64,000 bases of DNA from Fibrobacteria bacterium AD312. Lineage in GTDB: Bacteria > Fibrobacterota > Fibrobacteria > Fibrobacterales > Fibrobacteraceae. The stretch spans positions 1 through 64,000 of the forward strand of contig LIUM01000013.1 in the NCBI GenBank assembly GCA_001462345.1. The letters are read 5' to 3'. Every line of letters begins with the position of its first letter. Within the stretch, counting starts at the first letter, position 1. The notes beneath the pieces are model-generated. The model was not told where the DNA came from. It was given only the letters and a program-made list of their open reading frames with translations, and made no database searches. This document shows positions 36,056-45,644 of the stretch, piece after piece. A program made the translations under genes and the position numbers.

Positions 36056-36621
36056 TACTAATCGTGTTTCTTTTTTTTGCAAATGCTAATGCTCTCTACG
36101 TAGCCTTGAATGTAAATGACAGTAGACTACAATCAAAAAATTGGATTTATAAACCGTCTGGAATTATTGGATTTTCGATTGAATCAGGTTTTTTTGATGA
36201 ACCTGAAAATTTAGTGGATTACAAGTTGTCTATAGGAATAAAAAGATTTGGCTATTCTTTTGATAACGGTGATGGTGTTCTATCATTTTGGGGAGTAGAC
36301 TTAAAACCATGTACATGGTCGATTACTTATAAGAAAGTGATGTTAGAAGCTTATCCCAGTATATCTTGGCATTTTGCACAACAAAATTTAAGAAAACGAA
36401 TGTATGAACATGGATTCAAAAAAAAGATTGACCAAAAACGCTTTGCACCTGGTTATGGATATCGTTTGGGTTATCATATAAATGAACACATACTTGTGGC
36501 TCTTTATGCAGACTACAAAATCATCAGTTGGGATTATCAAGACTTTAGTGGCGTCGATTCTGGATTGCATCCAGACTATTATATGGGAGGCCTAGGCCTT
36601 TCTTTACAGTGGACTTTTTAA
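36043..36621 (+). CDS. Putative outer-membrane beta-barrel protein
   Basis: 192 residues, signal peptide about 1-17 (FFANANA), then strands such as YKLSIGIKRFGYSF, KVMLEAYPSISWHF, GYGYRLGYHINEHILVALYADYKIISW and a terminal GGLGLSLQWTF ending in phenylalanine, the C-terminal signature recognised by the Bam machinery. AAGGAGAGG lies upstream of the start. Overlaps the lipoprotein gene by 13 bp. No named family recognised. Confidence 0.65.
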   Translation: MRLLILIVFLFFANANALYVALNVNDSRLQSKNWIYKPSGIIGFSIESGFFDEPENLVDYKLSIGIKRFGYSFDNGDGVLSFWGVDLKPCTWSITYKKVMLEAYPSISWHFAQQNLRKRMYEHGFKKKIDQKRFAPGYGYRLGYHINEHILVALYADYKIISWDYQDFSGVDSGLHPDYYMGGLGLSLQWTF

Positions 36622-36791
36622 AAAACTGTTTCAACACCCTTCAAAAAACGTTATTTTCTTACTTTTAGCCGTAAAACAAGCTCATCTATTTTTTTAATAC
36701 CGCATTTCATCTCTTTTTTTCTACTTTTTAGACGAAAAAGGGCTACAAGGAAGGACCTTGCTGGTTTTTGTTTTTTTTGGATGAAGGTTTT

Positions 36792-38075
36792 ATGTCGAAT
36801 CGAGTTGTTATTGGCTCCCAATGGGGCGACGAAGGTAAAGCGAAAGTAGTTGATTTTTTAACCTTAGATGCGGATGTGATTGTCCGTTTTCAAGGTGGTG
36901 CTAACGCTGGGCATACTGTTGAAGTAGAAGACCAAAAGTTTGTTTTCCATTTAATTCCATCTGGAATTATGCACCAAGATAAGATGTGTGTCATTGGTAA
37001 TGGCGTGGTTCTTGATCCGATTCAGACATTGCTTGAAATTGAAGATTTGCGCCAAAAAGGTTTGGATACAAAAGGCCGTTTGATAATTGCAAACAACGCC
37101 CATGTGGTTTTACCTTGGCATTCAGCAGTGGATAAGCTTAAAGAATTAAAGGCTGGTAAAGCGGCGATTGGAACAACAGGTCGCGGTATTGGGCCTTGTT
37201 ATAGCGATAAGGTGAATCGTATTGGTGTTCGTGTCGGTGATTTGCTAGATGAAAAAGAGCTTCGTCCTCGTATTGAGAACATGGCTCGAATTCATAATGA
37301 AGAATTTAAATTGATGTTTGGAGCCGATCCAATTGACCCAGAAACAGTGATTAAAGATTATTTGGCTTTGGGCCAGCAGATAGCTCCTTATGTGAAGGAT
37401 GTGAGTGAGTTTTTATATAAAAGCCTTAAGGACAATAAACGCTTGATTTTTGAAGGTGCTCAAGGCACGATTCTGGATGTGGATCAAGGGACTTATCCGT
37501 TTGTGACTTCGAGCAACACCATTGCTGGTTATGCAAGCTGTGGTTCGGGTGTTGGTCCAAAAGCGATTGATCAAGTTTTTGGCGTGGTCAAAGCTTATAC
37601 TACCCGTGTAGGTAATGGACCGTTCCCTACTGAGCTTTTAGATGAAGTCGGAGACAATTTACGCAAAATTGGTAATGAGTATGGTGCTACGACTGGCCGT
37701 AATCGTCGCTGCGGTTGGTTTGATGCTACGGTTGTACGTAAAGCCGCTGTCGTAAATGGCTTAACTCATTTAGCAATTACCAAATTAGATGTTCTAGATT
37801 CTTTTAAGGAAATTCAAATTTGCACTCACTATGAATGTGATGGAGAAATTTTGAATTTGATTCCTAATCAACTTTCAAAGGTTGGACGTTGTCTTCCTGT
37901 ATACGAATCTATGCCAGGATGGCTATCTGATACGACTAAATGTCGTTCATGGGATGAATTACCTCAAGCAGCTAAAAATTATTTAATGCGTCTATCTGAA
38001 TTAGTGGACGTAAAAATCGGAATGGTTTCTGTTGGAGCTCGTCGTGATCAAACGATTGTAATAGACATGAACTAA
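36792..38075 (+). CDS. purA: Adenylosuccinate synthetase
   Basis: 427 residues from ATG 36792 (MSNRVVIGSQWGDEGKAK); an in-frame ATG at 36768 lacks a ribosome-binding site, whereas AAGG precedes 36792. The GTP-binding glycine loop is GDEGKAK (usually GDEGKGK; here Ala replaces the last Gly). The catalytic Asp is in QWGDE and the His in GGANAGHTV; GTTGRGIGPCYSDK and the closing RRCGWFD segments are conserved. Makes adenylosuccinate from IMP and aspartate in AMP synthesis. Crp-like gene follows after 10 bp. Confidence 0.96.
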   Translation: MSNRVVIGSQWGDEGKAKVVDFLTLDADVIVRFQGGANAGHTVEVEDQKFVFHLIPSGIMHQDKMCVIGNGVVLDPIQTLLEIEDLRQKGLDTKGRLIIANNAHVVLPWHSAVDKLKELKAGKAAIGTTGRGIGPCYSDKVNRIGVRVGDLLDEKELRPRIENMARIHNEEFKLMFGADPIDPETVIKDYLALGQQIAPYVKDVSEFLYKSLKDNKRLIFEGAQGTILDVDQGTYPFVTSSNTIAGYASCGSGVGPKAIDQVFGVVKAYTTRVGNGPFPTELLDEVGDNLRKIGNEYGATTGRNRRCGWFDATVVRKAAVVNGLTHLAITKLDVLDSFKEIQICTHYECDGEILNLIPNQLSKVGRCLPVYESMPGWLSDTTKCRSWDELPQAAKNYLMRLSELVDVKIGMVSVGARRDQTIVIDMN

Positions 38076-38085
38076 GGAGAGGCTA

Positions 38086-38802
38086 ATGAATAATGCTGAT
38101 ATAGCTGAATTGCTCAAAGGAATAGAGCTGTTTTCAAATTTGACAGAAAGTCAGTTAGAGCAGTTGATTTCACTAGTGGAGCCTAAAAGCTTTTGTCGAG
38201 AAGAAACGATTATTCTTGAAAAAGATGAATCGGTTCAGGCTTTATATTTAATCGCTTCTGGAGAAGTGAAAGTATATATGACTGATTCAGACGGTAAAGA
38301 GACCATTTTGTCTTTATTAGGACGAGGTGATTTTTTTGGCGAAATGTCTTTGATCGATGGCGAACCTCGTTCTGCTTCGGTGAAGGCTGTAACAGCAGCT
38401 TCCTTATTAGTCATTCGTCGAGAACATTTCTTAGAGTTGTTACGTTCTACTCCAGAATTATCCATTTCTCTGTTGATTGAAATGTGTGTTCGTCTTCGTA
38501 AGGCGAACCGTCATATTGGTTCACTTTCTACGATGTCTGTATATGGCCGTGTGGCTGGCACCATTATGAATTTGATTCAAGAAAAGGGTGTCCGAGTTCA
38601 CGATGGGCAGGTTGGGAATATGGTGACTGTCATTCGCAATCGTCCAACGCAACAACAACTTGCTGAAATGGCTGGAACCACAAGAGAAACAGTGAGCCGA
38701 ATTTTTTCAAACCTCGTTAAGAAAGGGTTTATTTCGGTGGCTGGTAAAGATTTAATTATCTATGATGAAAATTTTCTAGAAGAAAAGGAATTGAAGGAGT
38801 AA
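38086..38802 (+). CDS. Crp/Fnr-family transcriptional regulator
   Basis: 238 residues. The cyclic-nucleotide-binding domain (about 10-130) has the phosphate-binding cassette FFGEMSLIDGEPRSASV, close to the cAMP-binding form; the C-terminal HTH (about 170-225) is TQQQLAEMAGTTRETVSRIFSNL, like Crp helix F. There are no N-terminal cysteines for an Fnr iron-sulfur cluster. Likely controls transcription in response to a nucleotide ligand. It is bracketed by purA and an envelope gene with almost no spacing, so it is probably co-transcribed with purine synthesis. Confidence 0.9.
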   Translation: MNNADIAELLKGIELFSNLTESQLEQLISLVEPKSFCREETIILEKDESVQALYLIASGEVKVYMTDSDGKETILSLLGRGDFFGEMSLIDGEPRSASVKAVTAASLLVIRREHFLELLRSTPELSISLLIEMCVRLRKANRHIGSLSTMSVYGRVAGTIMNLIQEKGVRVHDGQVGNMVTVIRNRPTQQQLAEMAGTTRETVSRIFSNLVKKGFISVAGKDLIIYDENFLEEKELKE

Positions 38803-38803
38803 A

Positions 38804-39559
38804 ATGCCATTTCAAGATCGTTTTTTAGCTTTTATCAAAAAACCTTTTGTGCAGGCGTTTGCTCTTTTTTTAGCTGTCGTTTTTATTTTGGTTTTGTTGG
38901 CGGATCTATTAATTATGCCAATCATTGCTGGTTCATTTACTTCAGAATCCCCAGTTCCTGATGTTCTTGGTTTAGAAAAAGCAAAAGCAGAAGAACTTAT
39001 TACTAAGGCCGACTTTAACTTTGAATGGTTAGAAGAAGCTCGTTATAGTAGTGATGTTCCTATGGGGCATGTTCTGGTGCAAGTGCCAGTCCCTGGTCGC
39101 AAGGCAAAAGAGGGAAGAACAATCCTTTTAACAAAAAGTAAAGGCATTCGCGAAGTAGAAATTCCTGAATTACGTGGTAAAAGCCAACGCCAAGCAGAAA
39201 TTTCTTTAACACGAGCTGGTTTAGTTCAAGGGCGAATCATCAAGGGAGCACATTTAAGTATTCCTCGTGGAGTCGTGATTCGAACGAATCCTTCTGCAGG
39301 GAAAATGGCTCGCGTCGGAGATACAGTGAATGTGATTATTTCGGCTGGCGAAACTACTGGAAAAAAGCCTCTTCCTCAATTTGAAGGCTTGCCTTTAGAA
39401 GAAGTTTTTCAGAAATTAGAAGCATTGGGTTTTGTCGTCGGTGATGTGAAGAGGCAGAAAAACTCTGATGGTGTTTCTGGGACTGTTTTAGAACACTCTC
39501 CAAAGTCAGGTGATTTTCTACCAGCAGGAACAAAAATTGATTTCGTAATCGTTGATTAA
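38804..39559 (+). CDS. Membrane-anchored protein with three PASTA domains
   Basis: 251 residues: one transmembrane helix (about 17-41, FALFLAVVFILVLLADLLIM), then three PASTA repeats at about 48-112, 115-183 and 187-251, each with a VPDVLGLEKAKAEELI-type opening and a closing G...D.V..I strand. PASTA domains bind peptidoglycan stem peptides or lipid II; in kinases and class A/B PBPs they sense cell-wall state, but no kinase or penicillin-binding domain is attached here. One base separates it from the Crp-like gene. Confidence 0.88.
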   Translation: MPFQDRFLAFIKKPFVQAFALFLAVVFILVLLADLLIMPIIAGSFTSESPVPDVLGLEKAKAEELITKADFNFEWLEEARYSSDVPMGHVLVQVPVPGRKAKEGRTILLTKSKGIREVEIPELRGKSQRQAEISLTRAGLVQGRIIKGAHLSIPRGVVIRTNPSAGKMARVGDTVNVIISAGETTGKKPLPQFEGLPLEEVFQKLEALGFVVGDVKRQKNSDGVSGTVLEHSPKSGDFLPAGTKIDFVIVD

Positions 39560-39567
39560 GGGCGCTT

Positions 39568-41445
39568 ATGCGCAATAAAACTTGGAAAATCATTGGTCTC
39601 TTTTTATTGCTATCAGGCATAATCGCTTGTAGTAGTAGTAAGCCTGTTCAAAAACAGACTGTGCAAGAAATTATTAACCAGAAAATAAATTCTGCTGAAG
39701 AAAAAAAACAAGCGAATCTAGATATTTCCCATGAAGCCTTTTTAAGGGCGTTGATGTTAGAGCAAAAAGGCGAGCATTCGATGGCTCTAGAATTTTTGGC
39801 TCATGCGAGTAAAGCCGATCCAAAAAATCGATATCTAGCTTTTCAAGTAGCGATGAAAGTGGCTGAAACAGGGGATTACAAAATGGCTTTAGCGATTGCT
39901 GAAAACGCTAAAAAGTTACCAGGGCCAGAAAAAAAATCTCAATTGAGTCTTTTAGCTTCGATGTACATGCAAAATAGAATGGTCGATTCCGCAAAGGTTT
40001 ATTTTAAGAAAACTATTGAACAAGATGAACGTGATTATCTTGTCTTATATGAGTATAGTATTCTTTTGGAAACTATCAAAAAATATGATGAACTGATTCG
40101 AATTTATGATATTTTGTTGCCTCAAATCAACTATGGTAAATCCATATTAAATAAACAGATTGATTTGCTCACAGCAGCTGGAAAAGATTCTGCTTTAATT
40201 GATTTAATGGAAGAAGCTTATAATGCTCATGGTGAAACAGATTACCTTAGAACAAAAGCAGATCTTCTAATAAAAAACAAGCGTTATGATGAGGCTCTTG
40301 AACTCGCAGATCGTTTTTTAACGGTTTCTAAAAAAGATACCACAGGCATTTTAATTCGCTCTCGAGCTCTTGTTTTGCAGGGCCAATTAAATGAAGCACT
40401 AGACTATTTGAAAATTGCTTATTTTAAAGAAAAAATTCCGTCTGCGATGATGCTTAATTTTATTGCTTTGATTGAACTAGATTTAAAAATGGTTGATAGT
40501 GCAAAAGTGCATTTGAAAATGCTCACAGAAAATAAAACTTTTGCTGCTCCTGCGCATGCTGATTTGAGTTCCTTAGCAAGAGCCGATGGAGATACGCTTA
40601 CGGCAATTGCAGAAATTGAAAAAGCAGCCGCACTTGATCCTGAAAATTATATTGCGAATAAAGCGTATTTGTATTATCTATATGGTCGCTTTGATGATGC
40701 TTATGTTATCTATGATTCTTTACTAGGTTATTGGAGCTCTTGGCAGCCTACCCCAGAATTGCTAAAAAAAGCGAAGACATCAACGGCTGTGGCTAAGATG
40801 AAGATTAATGCTAATAAAAAGCACCAATTAGTACAGACGATGTATGCCAATGCATTGCTTTATGAGGCTTATTTATTGGAGAAGGGGAAAAAGGATTCTC
40901 TTACAATTCAAAAGGCAAGAAATTCTCGCACGCAAGCGGGGCTTTTTTTGGAAAGCCTCATCATTGCCGATTCAAATAACGTTACGGCTCTTTTTGATTT
41001 AGCGGCAAATTATGAACGAGTGGGAATGTATGAAAAATCGATAGAAGCATTTAACTCACTCCTAAAAAAAGACCCTAAAAATCATCAAGCATTAAACTAT
41101 CTCGGTTATACGTTAGTGGATTTAAACCGAAGTGTAAAAGAGGTGGAGTTAGGAGCGTCTTTAATTGATTCTGCCTTAAAGTATTTGCCAAAAGACCCTG
41201 CCTATTTAGATTCGAAGGCTTGGGCTCTTTATCGCCAAGGCAATTTCAAAGAGGCTTTTCGCATTATGGAATTGATTCTCTCGATTGAATCGAAAGATTT
41301 TGACGATTTGGTTTTTTGGGAACACTTTGCTGCCATTGCCAAAAAACTAGGATTAGAGCAAAAGGCTTTGGATGCTTATAATAAAATTCTACAAATAGAT
41401 CCTAATCATGTAGAAACCCAAAAAAATACAAAGCCGAATCAGTAG
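39568..41445 (+). CDS. TPR-repeat lipoprotein
   Basis: 625 residues. Lipobox LSGIIAC with lipid Cys21, then serial tetratricopeptide repeats throughout, clearest at ALEFLAHASKADPKNRYLAFQVA, ALEIAEKAAALDPENYIANKAYLY-like IAEIEKAAALDPENYIANKA, SIEAFNSLLKKDPKNHQALNYLG and the last AYNKILQIDPNH. Such repeats assemble protein complexes in the periplasm. The context of PASTA and LolB-like genes suggests an envelope role. Its precise partner is unknown. Confidence 0.88.
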   Translation: MRNKTWKIIGLFLLLSGIIACSSSKPVQKQTVQEIINQKINSAEEKKQANLDISHEAFLRALMLEQKGEHSMALEFLAHASKADPKNRYLAFQVAMKVAETGDYKMALAIAENAKKLPGPEKKSQLSLLASMYMQNRMVDSAKVYFKKTIEQDERDYLVLYEYSILLETIKKYDELIRIYDILLPQINYGKSILNKQIDLLTAAGKDSALIDLMEEAYNAHGETDYLRTKADLLIKNKRYDEALELADRFLTVSKKDTTGILIRSRALVLQGQLNEALDYLKIAYFKEKIPSAMMLNFIALIELDLKMVDSAKVHLKMLTENKTFAAPAHADLSSLARADGDTLTAIAEIEKAAALDPENYIANKAYLYYLYGRFDDAYVIYDSLLGYWSSWQPTPELLKKAKTSTAVAKMKINANKKHQLVQTMYANALLYEAYLLEKGKKDSLTIQKARNSRTQAGLFLESLIIADSNNVTALFDLAANYERVGMYEKSIEAFNSLLKKDPKNHQALNYLGYTLVDLNRSVKEVELGASLIDSALKYLPKDPAYLDSKAWALYRQGNFKEAFRIMELILSIESKDFDDLVFWEHFAAIAKKLGLEQKALDAYNKILQIDPNHVETQKNTKPNQ

Positions 41446-41454
41446 GTCTAATGA

Positions 41455-42201
41455 ATGAACAAAAGACTCTCGTTTCTGCTTTCTATATTCGTAGTCCTAT
41501 TTCTTTCGGCTTGTGCGTCATCAAAAGTAGATCTTTCAATTGACGAAAAAGCAAAAGAACCACAAGCGGATAGTTTAAAAGCAAAATTCACGTTATCTCT
41601 AAAAAATGAAAAAGGCGAAATGCAAGAGTTGTCTGGCGTGTTGTTTGCCGTAAAAGAAATTCGATATCGTTTAGAATTAAGTGGCCTTTTTGGTGTGGGA
41701 GTTGCTTCTTTGTTATGGGACAAAGAAAATTGGCGCATGACCTTACCTACAGAAAAAATCTATTTAGATGGCCAAGGGTATATGATTGGGGATCCTTCGA
41801 TTCGGACGTTACCTCTTGTGAATATTCATCAATTAGGAAATATTTTTTTCGGTGATTTATTGCCCGTTCCTTATAAAGAATTGAATGTAAAAGACTCTTT
41901 AGATTTAGAAAAAGTTCTTGCTGAAGATGCTTCTGGGCGCCCGTTTCAATTTGTGCGAAAAAAGGAATCAAAAGAAGTTTTGTCCTTGATGCAAATAGGG
42001 TTTGGTGGAGTGAAAGAAACAATCAATTTTGAGGAAAAAAAAGATTTTGAAGGGGTAAACCTCCCTTCAAAAGTGATTTTTTATCGGGATGATGAAAAAT
42101 ATTTAGAGCTATCCTTAAAAAAAGTACAGCGTGAAACCACTTGGAGTACTGGGGTTTGGCGGCTGATTATACCCCAAAATTACAAGAAATGGAATAATTA
42201 A
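41455..42201 (+). CDS. LolA/LolB-fold lipoprotein (DUF4292-like)
   Basis: 248 residues with lipobox FLSAC (Cys20). The mature protein is a run of antiparallel strands with LKAKFTLSLKNEKGEMQELSGVLFAVKEIRYRLELSGLFGVGVASLLWDKENWRMTLPTEKIYLDG, which resembles the LolB and DUF4292 open-barrel fold that shields lipid. It may carry lipoproteins or other lipids to the outer membrane. A LolB assignment is inferred from fold-like pattern, not from a specific residue. Confidence 0.65.
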   Translation: MNKRLSFLLSIFVVLFLSACASSKVDLSIDEKAKEPQADSLKAKFTLSLKNEKGEMQELSGVLFAVKEIRYRLELSGLFGVGVASLLWDKENWRMTLPTEKIYLDGQGYMIGDPSIRTLPLVNIHQLGNIFFGDLLPVPYKELNVKDSLDLEKVLAEDASGRPFQFVRKKESKEVLSLMQIGFGGVKETINFEEKKDFEGVNLPSKVIFYRDDEKYLELSLKKVQRETTWSTGVWRLIIPQNYKKWNN

Positions 42202-42253
42202 CTGAGAGCCTCTTTAGTACATTAAGAGAATGTGTATCAAACTAGAACAGATT

Positions 42254-45200
42254 ATGAAAAAAAAGATATTGTCATTATTAGTATTCTTGAATGCGTTTGC
42301 GTTTTCTGCAGACACACTTGAAATTTTTGCTTTGCGTATAGAATTTAAGGAAGAAAAAACAGATAACTCTTTGACAACAGGCACTGGCCTTTTCGATTCT
42401 GATCCAGAAGCAGCAAAAGCCAATTTTAGCTTAGATCCACAAGGTCGTCGCGCGAGTTCCACTTATTGGAAAAAACATTTTCAGTTTGCAGATCAATATT
42501 TTCGAAAAGTGAGTGGAGATCAGTTGATTTTAAAATATCGCCTTTTTCCTGAAAGTGGCTCTGCTTACAAATTAGACAAGTATATTATTGATTATAACCG
42601 TACCAATAAAAGAAAAGACGAAAAAACGGCTGAATATGATGAGGCTCGTAGCCGTGATTATATGAGTTTTATTTGGGATGCCGTTCAAAAAGCACACGAG
42701 TCTTCTTCTTCGCCTTTTAATATTCCGCTTTCTGAAAATCAAAATACGAAACGGGCGTATATGATTATTCACGCCGGTTCAAGTCGTTTAGTCGACGGTG
42801 GTTCTATGGGAACAAATGGAGCGGATACACCAGGTGATTTTATGGATGTATTTGTTTCTCCTGATTTTTGGGAGTACCTACCCGATTCGCTTGCTGAAGA
42901 AAAACACAAAAAGGGAATCGTATTATCTAATGCGAAAATAGACACCTTAAAAGAAGTGATGGTGGTGAGTGAAACAGCTTCTCAAGATGGATTAAATTGG
43001 GGCGTGAATGGAATCATCATTAATCAGATAGGTCGTTTTTTAGGAATGCCGAATACTTATGATGTTGTGAAAGGTATTTCTAGGTTAGGCTATTATGATG
43101 TGATGGACTTTGCTGGCTATAATGCGGGCAATGGCTTTTTTCCAGTGCTTCCAAGTGCTTGGGTAAGAGTCTATATGGGTTGGGCAAAAGTGCAAGAGGT
43201 GTTCCCAAAAGAAGGAAGTTCTCTTACCTTTGATTTAGCCGCTGCGGGCACTGGTCTTGGAACAGAAATTTTAAAAATTCCTTTAAGTGCTTCGGAATAT
43301 CTTTTGATTGAAAATCGGCAGCGCTCTTGGGATGAAGAAGGTTTTGTTGAAGTATTGTTGTCTGATGCCGATACAGAAGACTCTCCTTTAATTAAGAAAA
43401 AAATTCCAATAGATAGTCTTAATTTGGTTTTTGAAGATAGCGTTTGTGTTAAGGGTGTTTGCTCTGTCAATAAGAAAAAAGCAGAGGGCGTTGTGGTTGG
43501 TGTGAATTCTTTTGACGCCGCTCTCCCCGCAAGTGGAATTGTGGTATGGAAAGTCAATGAATGGTACCTTAAAGAGGCCTTGCCTTATGGTGTAGTTAAC
43601 TTCTGGGGCGGAGATACGCTTCGTGACCATCAATTTGGTCTTTCTGTAATTGAAGCGGACGGCGTGTTGAGTATCGGTAAAACATTTAAGAATGCATTAG
43701 GACAAGATACTTATGATTATGGCGCAGGTACAGATGTCTTGCCTCATGTGCGTTTTAATAAAGACACCATTCGAGATACCGTGACGACGATTGCTTCTAC
43801 TGGTTACGCTAATACCGCTTCAACGACTGGTGGCATTTCTGGATTTAAAATCAAAGTAAAACCAAGTTCTAGTTATAGAAAAGAAAAATCAGAAAATCCA
43901 TTTATGGGAGACAGTGTAATGAATTTTGCCTCCCTTGTCATGAAAGTAGAACTTGTTTTTGAAGACGAAAAAATTCCAAATTCGACATTCCCTAAAAATA
44001 TTGGGTTGCCTTCGATTCCACGTGGCGCTGTGTTTGTAGAATATCCTTCTGCTGTTCTTAAAACAGGGGAGCGTGCTTTAGCTTTTGGGAGTGCCGATGG
44101 AACGCTACAAATTCTTTCCGCTTATGGCGATGAAATTATGCCTTCGGATACCACTATATCTTCGAAAACTCTTTTGGATTATAAGAAAACGGCGCAGCAA
44201 GTGCCTTTGTATCGATTAGGAACTCCAAAAGACTCATTGATTGGCGTTGCTTCTAAAGATCATTTTGTTTTTTCGGCACACCATTCTGGCCTTTTACAAA
44301 CAGAGCTTGTGGGTCTTTTAGATGAGGTGCAATACACGCAAAAGTATTTGTCCAAAAAACTGAAAGCAGGTCCTTTGTTAGTGGAAGACGGAATATGGGT
44401 TGCCTCGAGTCAAAAACTTTATAAGGCCAGGGCTAATAATGATTTTGCTTGGACTGATTCCATTGCTTTACCAGTTTCATTTAGAGTTCATGATATGGCT
44501 CTTTGTCGTCAAGATGGAGGCGATAAAATTGTTCTAGTGGGCGCCGATGCTTCTGTTGCTCTATGGTCGGTCAATGAAAAAGAACTTTGGCTTGGTTCTT
44601 TAAGTCAAAAGAAAACGGCCGAATTATTAAGTACTCAAGATCAATTTTTTAGAATCTCTTGCTCTGATTTTAATAGAGACGGCAATTCTGATATATGGAT
44701 TCTTGGCAGTTTAGGCTTTGGTGCTATGGTTGTGGCGGATTCCTCTTTTGCTCCCATTGGTTTACCTCGTCAATATAAAAGGGGCTTTGATGATCATGGA
44801 AATCAGTATCATGAACAGTCTTCTTCTGCTATTACCGATTTGAATAATGATGGGTATCCAGACGTTGTATTTACTGGGTTTAATAAAGTATATGCCGTAG
44901 ATTATAAAGGCGTTCCTCTCAAGGGATTTCCAACAACAATTTCTAACGGGATTCCTGAATACGGATTTTCTTCAGATCCATTAGTTTTAGATGTTTCAGG
45001 AGACGCTTCTCCAGATATTCTCATTGGAACGACTAGTGGATTATTGATGGCATTTAATAATCAAGGAAAGCGAATCACAAGTGGATTTCCTTTGTCGGCA
45101 GGTTCTTTTGAATATGGTGATACCTTATACCCGATGTCTATTTTTGCAGGCGACTTAATCGATTCTTTAAGTGGCCCAGAACTTTATGCTTTTCATCGAG

Positions 45201-45634
45201 AATCCGTTTCTGGCTTTAGATTGTTCCGTGCAAAGGCAGGAGCAGAAGAGAAAGCGACGGCGTGGAGTGTTCCAGGGAACGGAAATGAACGAACAAATTG
45301 GTTTGATGCCAGTTTGTTAAAAAAACCAGAAGAAACACTTAAGAAAGAAACGATCAGTGATTTTTATCTATACCCTAATCCAATAAAAGGTGGCGTAGCC
45401 AAGTCTAGATTTACTTTAGGGATGAATGCCTCGTCTGCATGGCTTGAATTTTATGATATTTCGGGGCTTTGTGTTTATAAGAAGAAAATAGAAACGCCTC
45501 AAGAAGGGAAAAATCAAGTAGATTATATAGATGTATCTAGTTTAGGTTCGGATATTTATTCCGTAAGATTAAAGGTGAAATTTGTTTCTGGAAAAGAAAC
45601 ACACAAGATTTATCGTGTTGGTGTCATTCGCTAG
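42254..45634 (+). CDS. Large secreted M6-peptidase-like protein with degenerate active site, FG-GAP repeats and type IX sorting tail
   Basis: 1126 residues from ATG 42254 (signal peptide KKKILSLLVFLNAFAFSA, about 2-19); ATG 42230 is the longer alternative. Residues about 20-310 follow the M6 (immune inhibitor A-like) layout, with YWKKHFQFADQYFRKVSGDQ and the later LGMPNTYDV and GYYDVMDF, but the zinc site HExxH is replaced by NQIGR (257-261). The C-terminal half has FG-GAP/VCBS-like motifs (DFNRDGNSDIW, DLNNDGYPDVV, DVSGDASPDIL). The tail begins YLYPNPIKGG and ends in a beta domain like the type IX sorting signal. Probably a surface protein with a non-catalytic domain. Confidence 0.75.
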   Translation: MKKKILSLLVFLNAFAFSADTLEIFALRIEFKEEKTDNSLTTGTGLFDSDPEAAKANFSLDPQGRRASSTYWKKHFQFADQYFRKVSGDQLILKYRLFPESGSAYKLDKYIIDYNRTNKRKDEKTAEYDEARSRDYMSFIWDAVQKAHESSSSPFNIPLSENQNTKRAYMIIHAGSSRLVDGGSMGTNGADTPGDFMDVFVSPDFWEYLPDSLAEEKHKKGIVLSNAKIDTLKEVMVVSETASQDGLNWGVNGIIINQIGRFLGMPNTYDVVKGISRLGYYDVMDFAGYNAGNGFFPVLPSAWVRVYMGWAKVQEVFPKEGSSLTFDLAAAGTGLGTEILKIPLSASEYLLIENRQRSWDEEGFVEVLLSDADTEDSPLIKKKIPIDSLNLVFEDSVCVKGVCSVNKKKAEGVVVGVNSFDAALPASGIVVWKVNEWYLKEALPYGVVNFWGGDTLRDHQFGLSVIEADGVLSIGKTFKNALGQDTYDYGAGTDVLPHVRFNKDTIRDTVTTIASTGYANTASTTGGISGFKIKVKPSSSYRKEKSENPFMGDSVMNFASLVMKVELVFEDEKIPNSTFPKNIGLPSIPRGAVFVEYPSAVLKTGERALAFGSADGTLQILSAYGDEIMPSDTTISSKTLLDYKKTAQQVPLYRLGTPKDSLIGVASKDHFVFSAHHSGLLQTELVGLLDEVQYTQKYLSKKLKAGPLLVEDGIWVASSQKLYKARANNDFAWTDSIALPVSFRVHDMALCRQDGGDKIVLVGADASVALWSVNEKELWLGSLSQKKTAELLSTQDQFFRISCSDFNRDGNSDIWILGSLGFGAMVVADSSFAPIGLPRQYKRGFDDHGNQYHEQSSSAITDLNNDGYPDVVFTGFNKVYAVDYKGVPLKGFPTTISNGIPEYGFSSDPLVLDVSGDASPDILIGTTSGLLMAFNNQGKRITSGFPLSAGSFEYGDTLYPMSIFAGDLIDSLSGPELYAFHRESVSGFRLFRAKAGAEEKATAWSVPGNGNERTNWFDASLLKKPEETLKKETISDFYLYPNPIKGGVAKSRFTLGMNASSAWLEFYDISGLCVYKKKIETPQEGKNQVDYIDVSSLGSDIYSVRLKVKFVSGKETHKIYRVGVIR

Positions 45635-45644
45635 AGAATAGATT

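Noticed and set aside
36744-36778. Attenuator-like hairpin (CAAGG/CCTTG then T-rich) before purA
   Set aside because: Only five base pairs and interrupted T-run; no purine-riboswitch features seen. Too weak to call.
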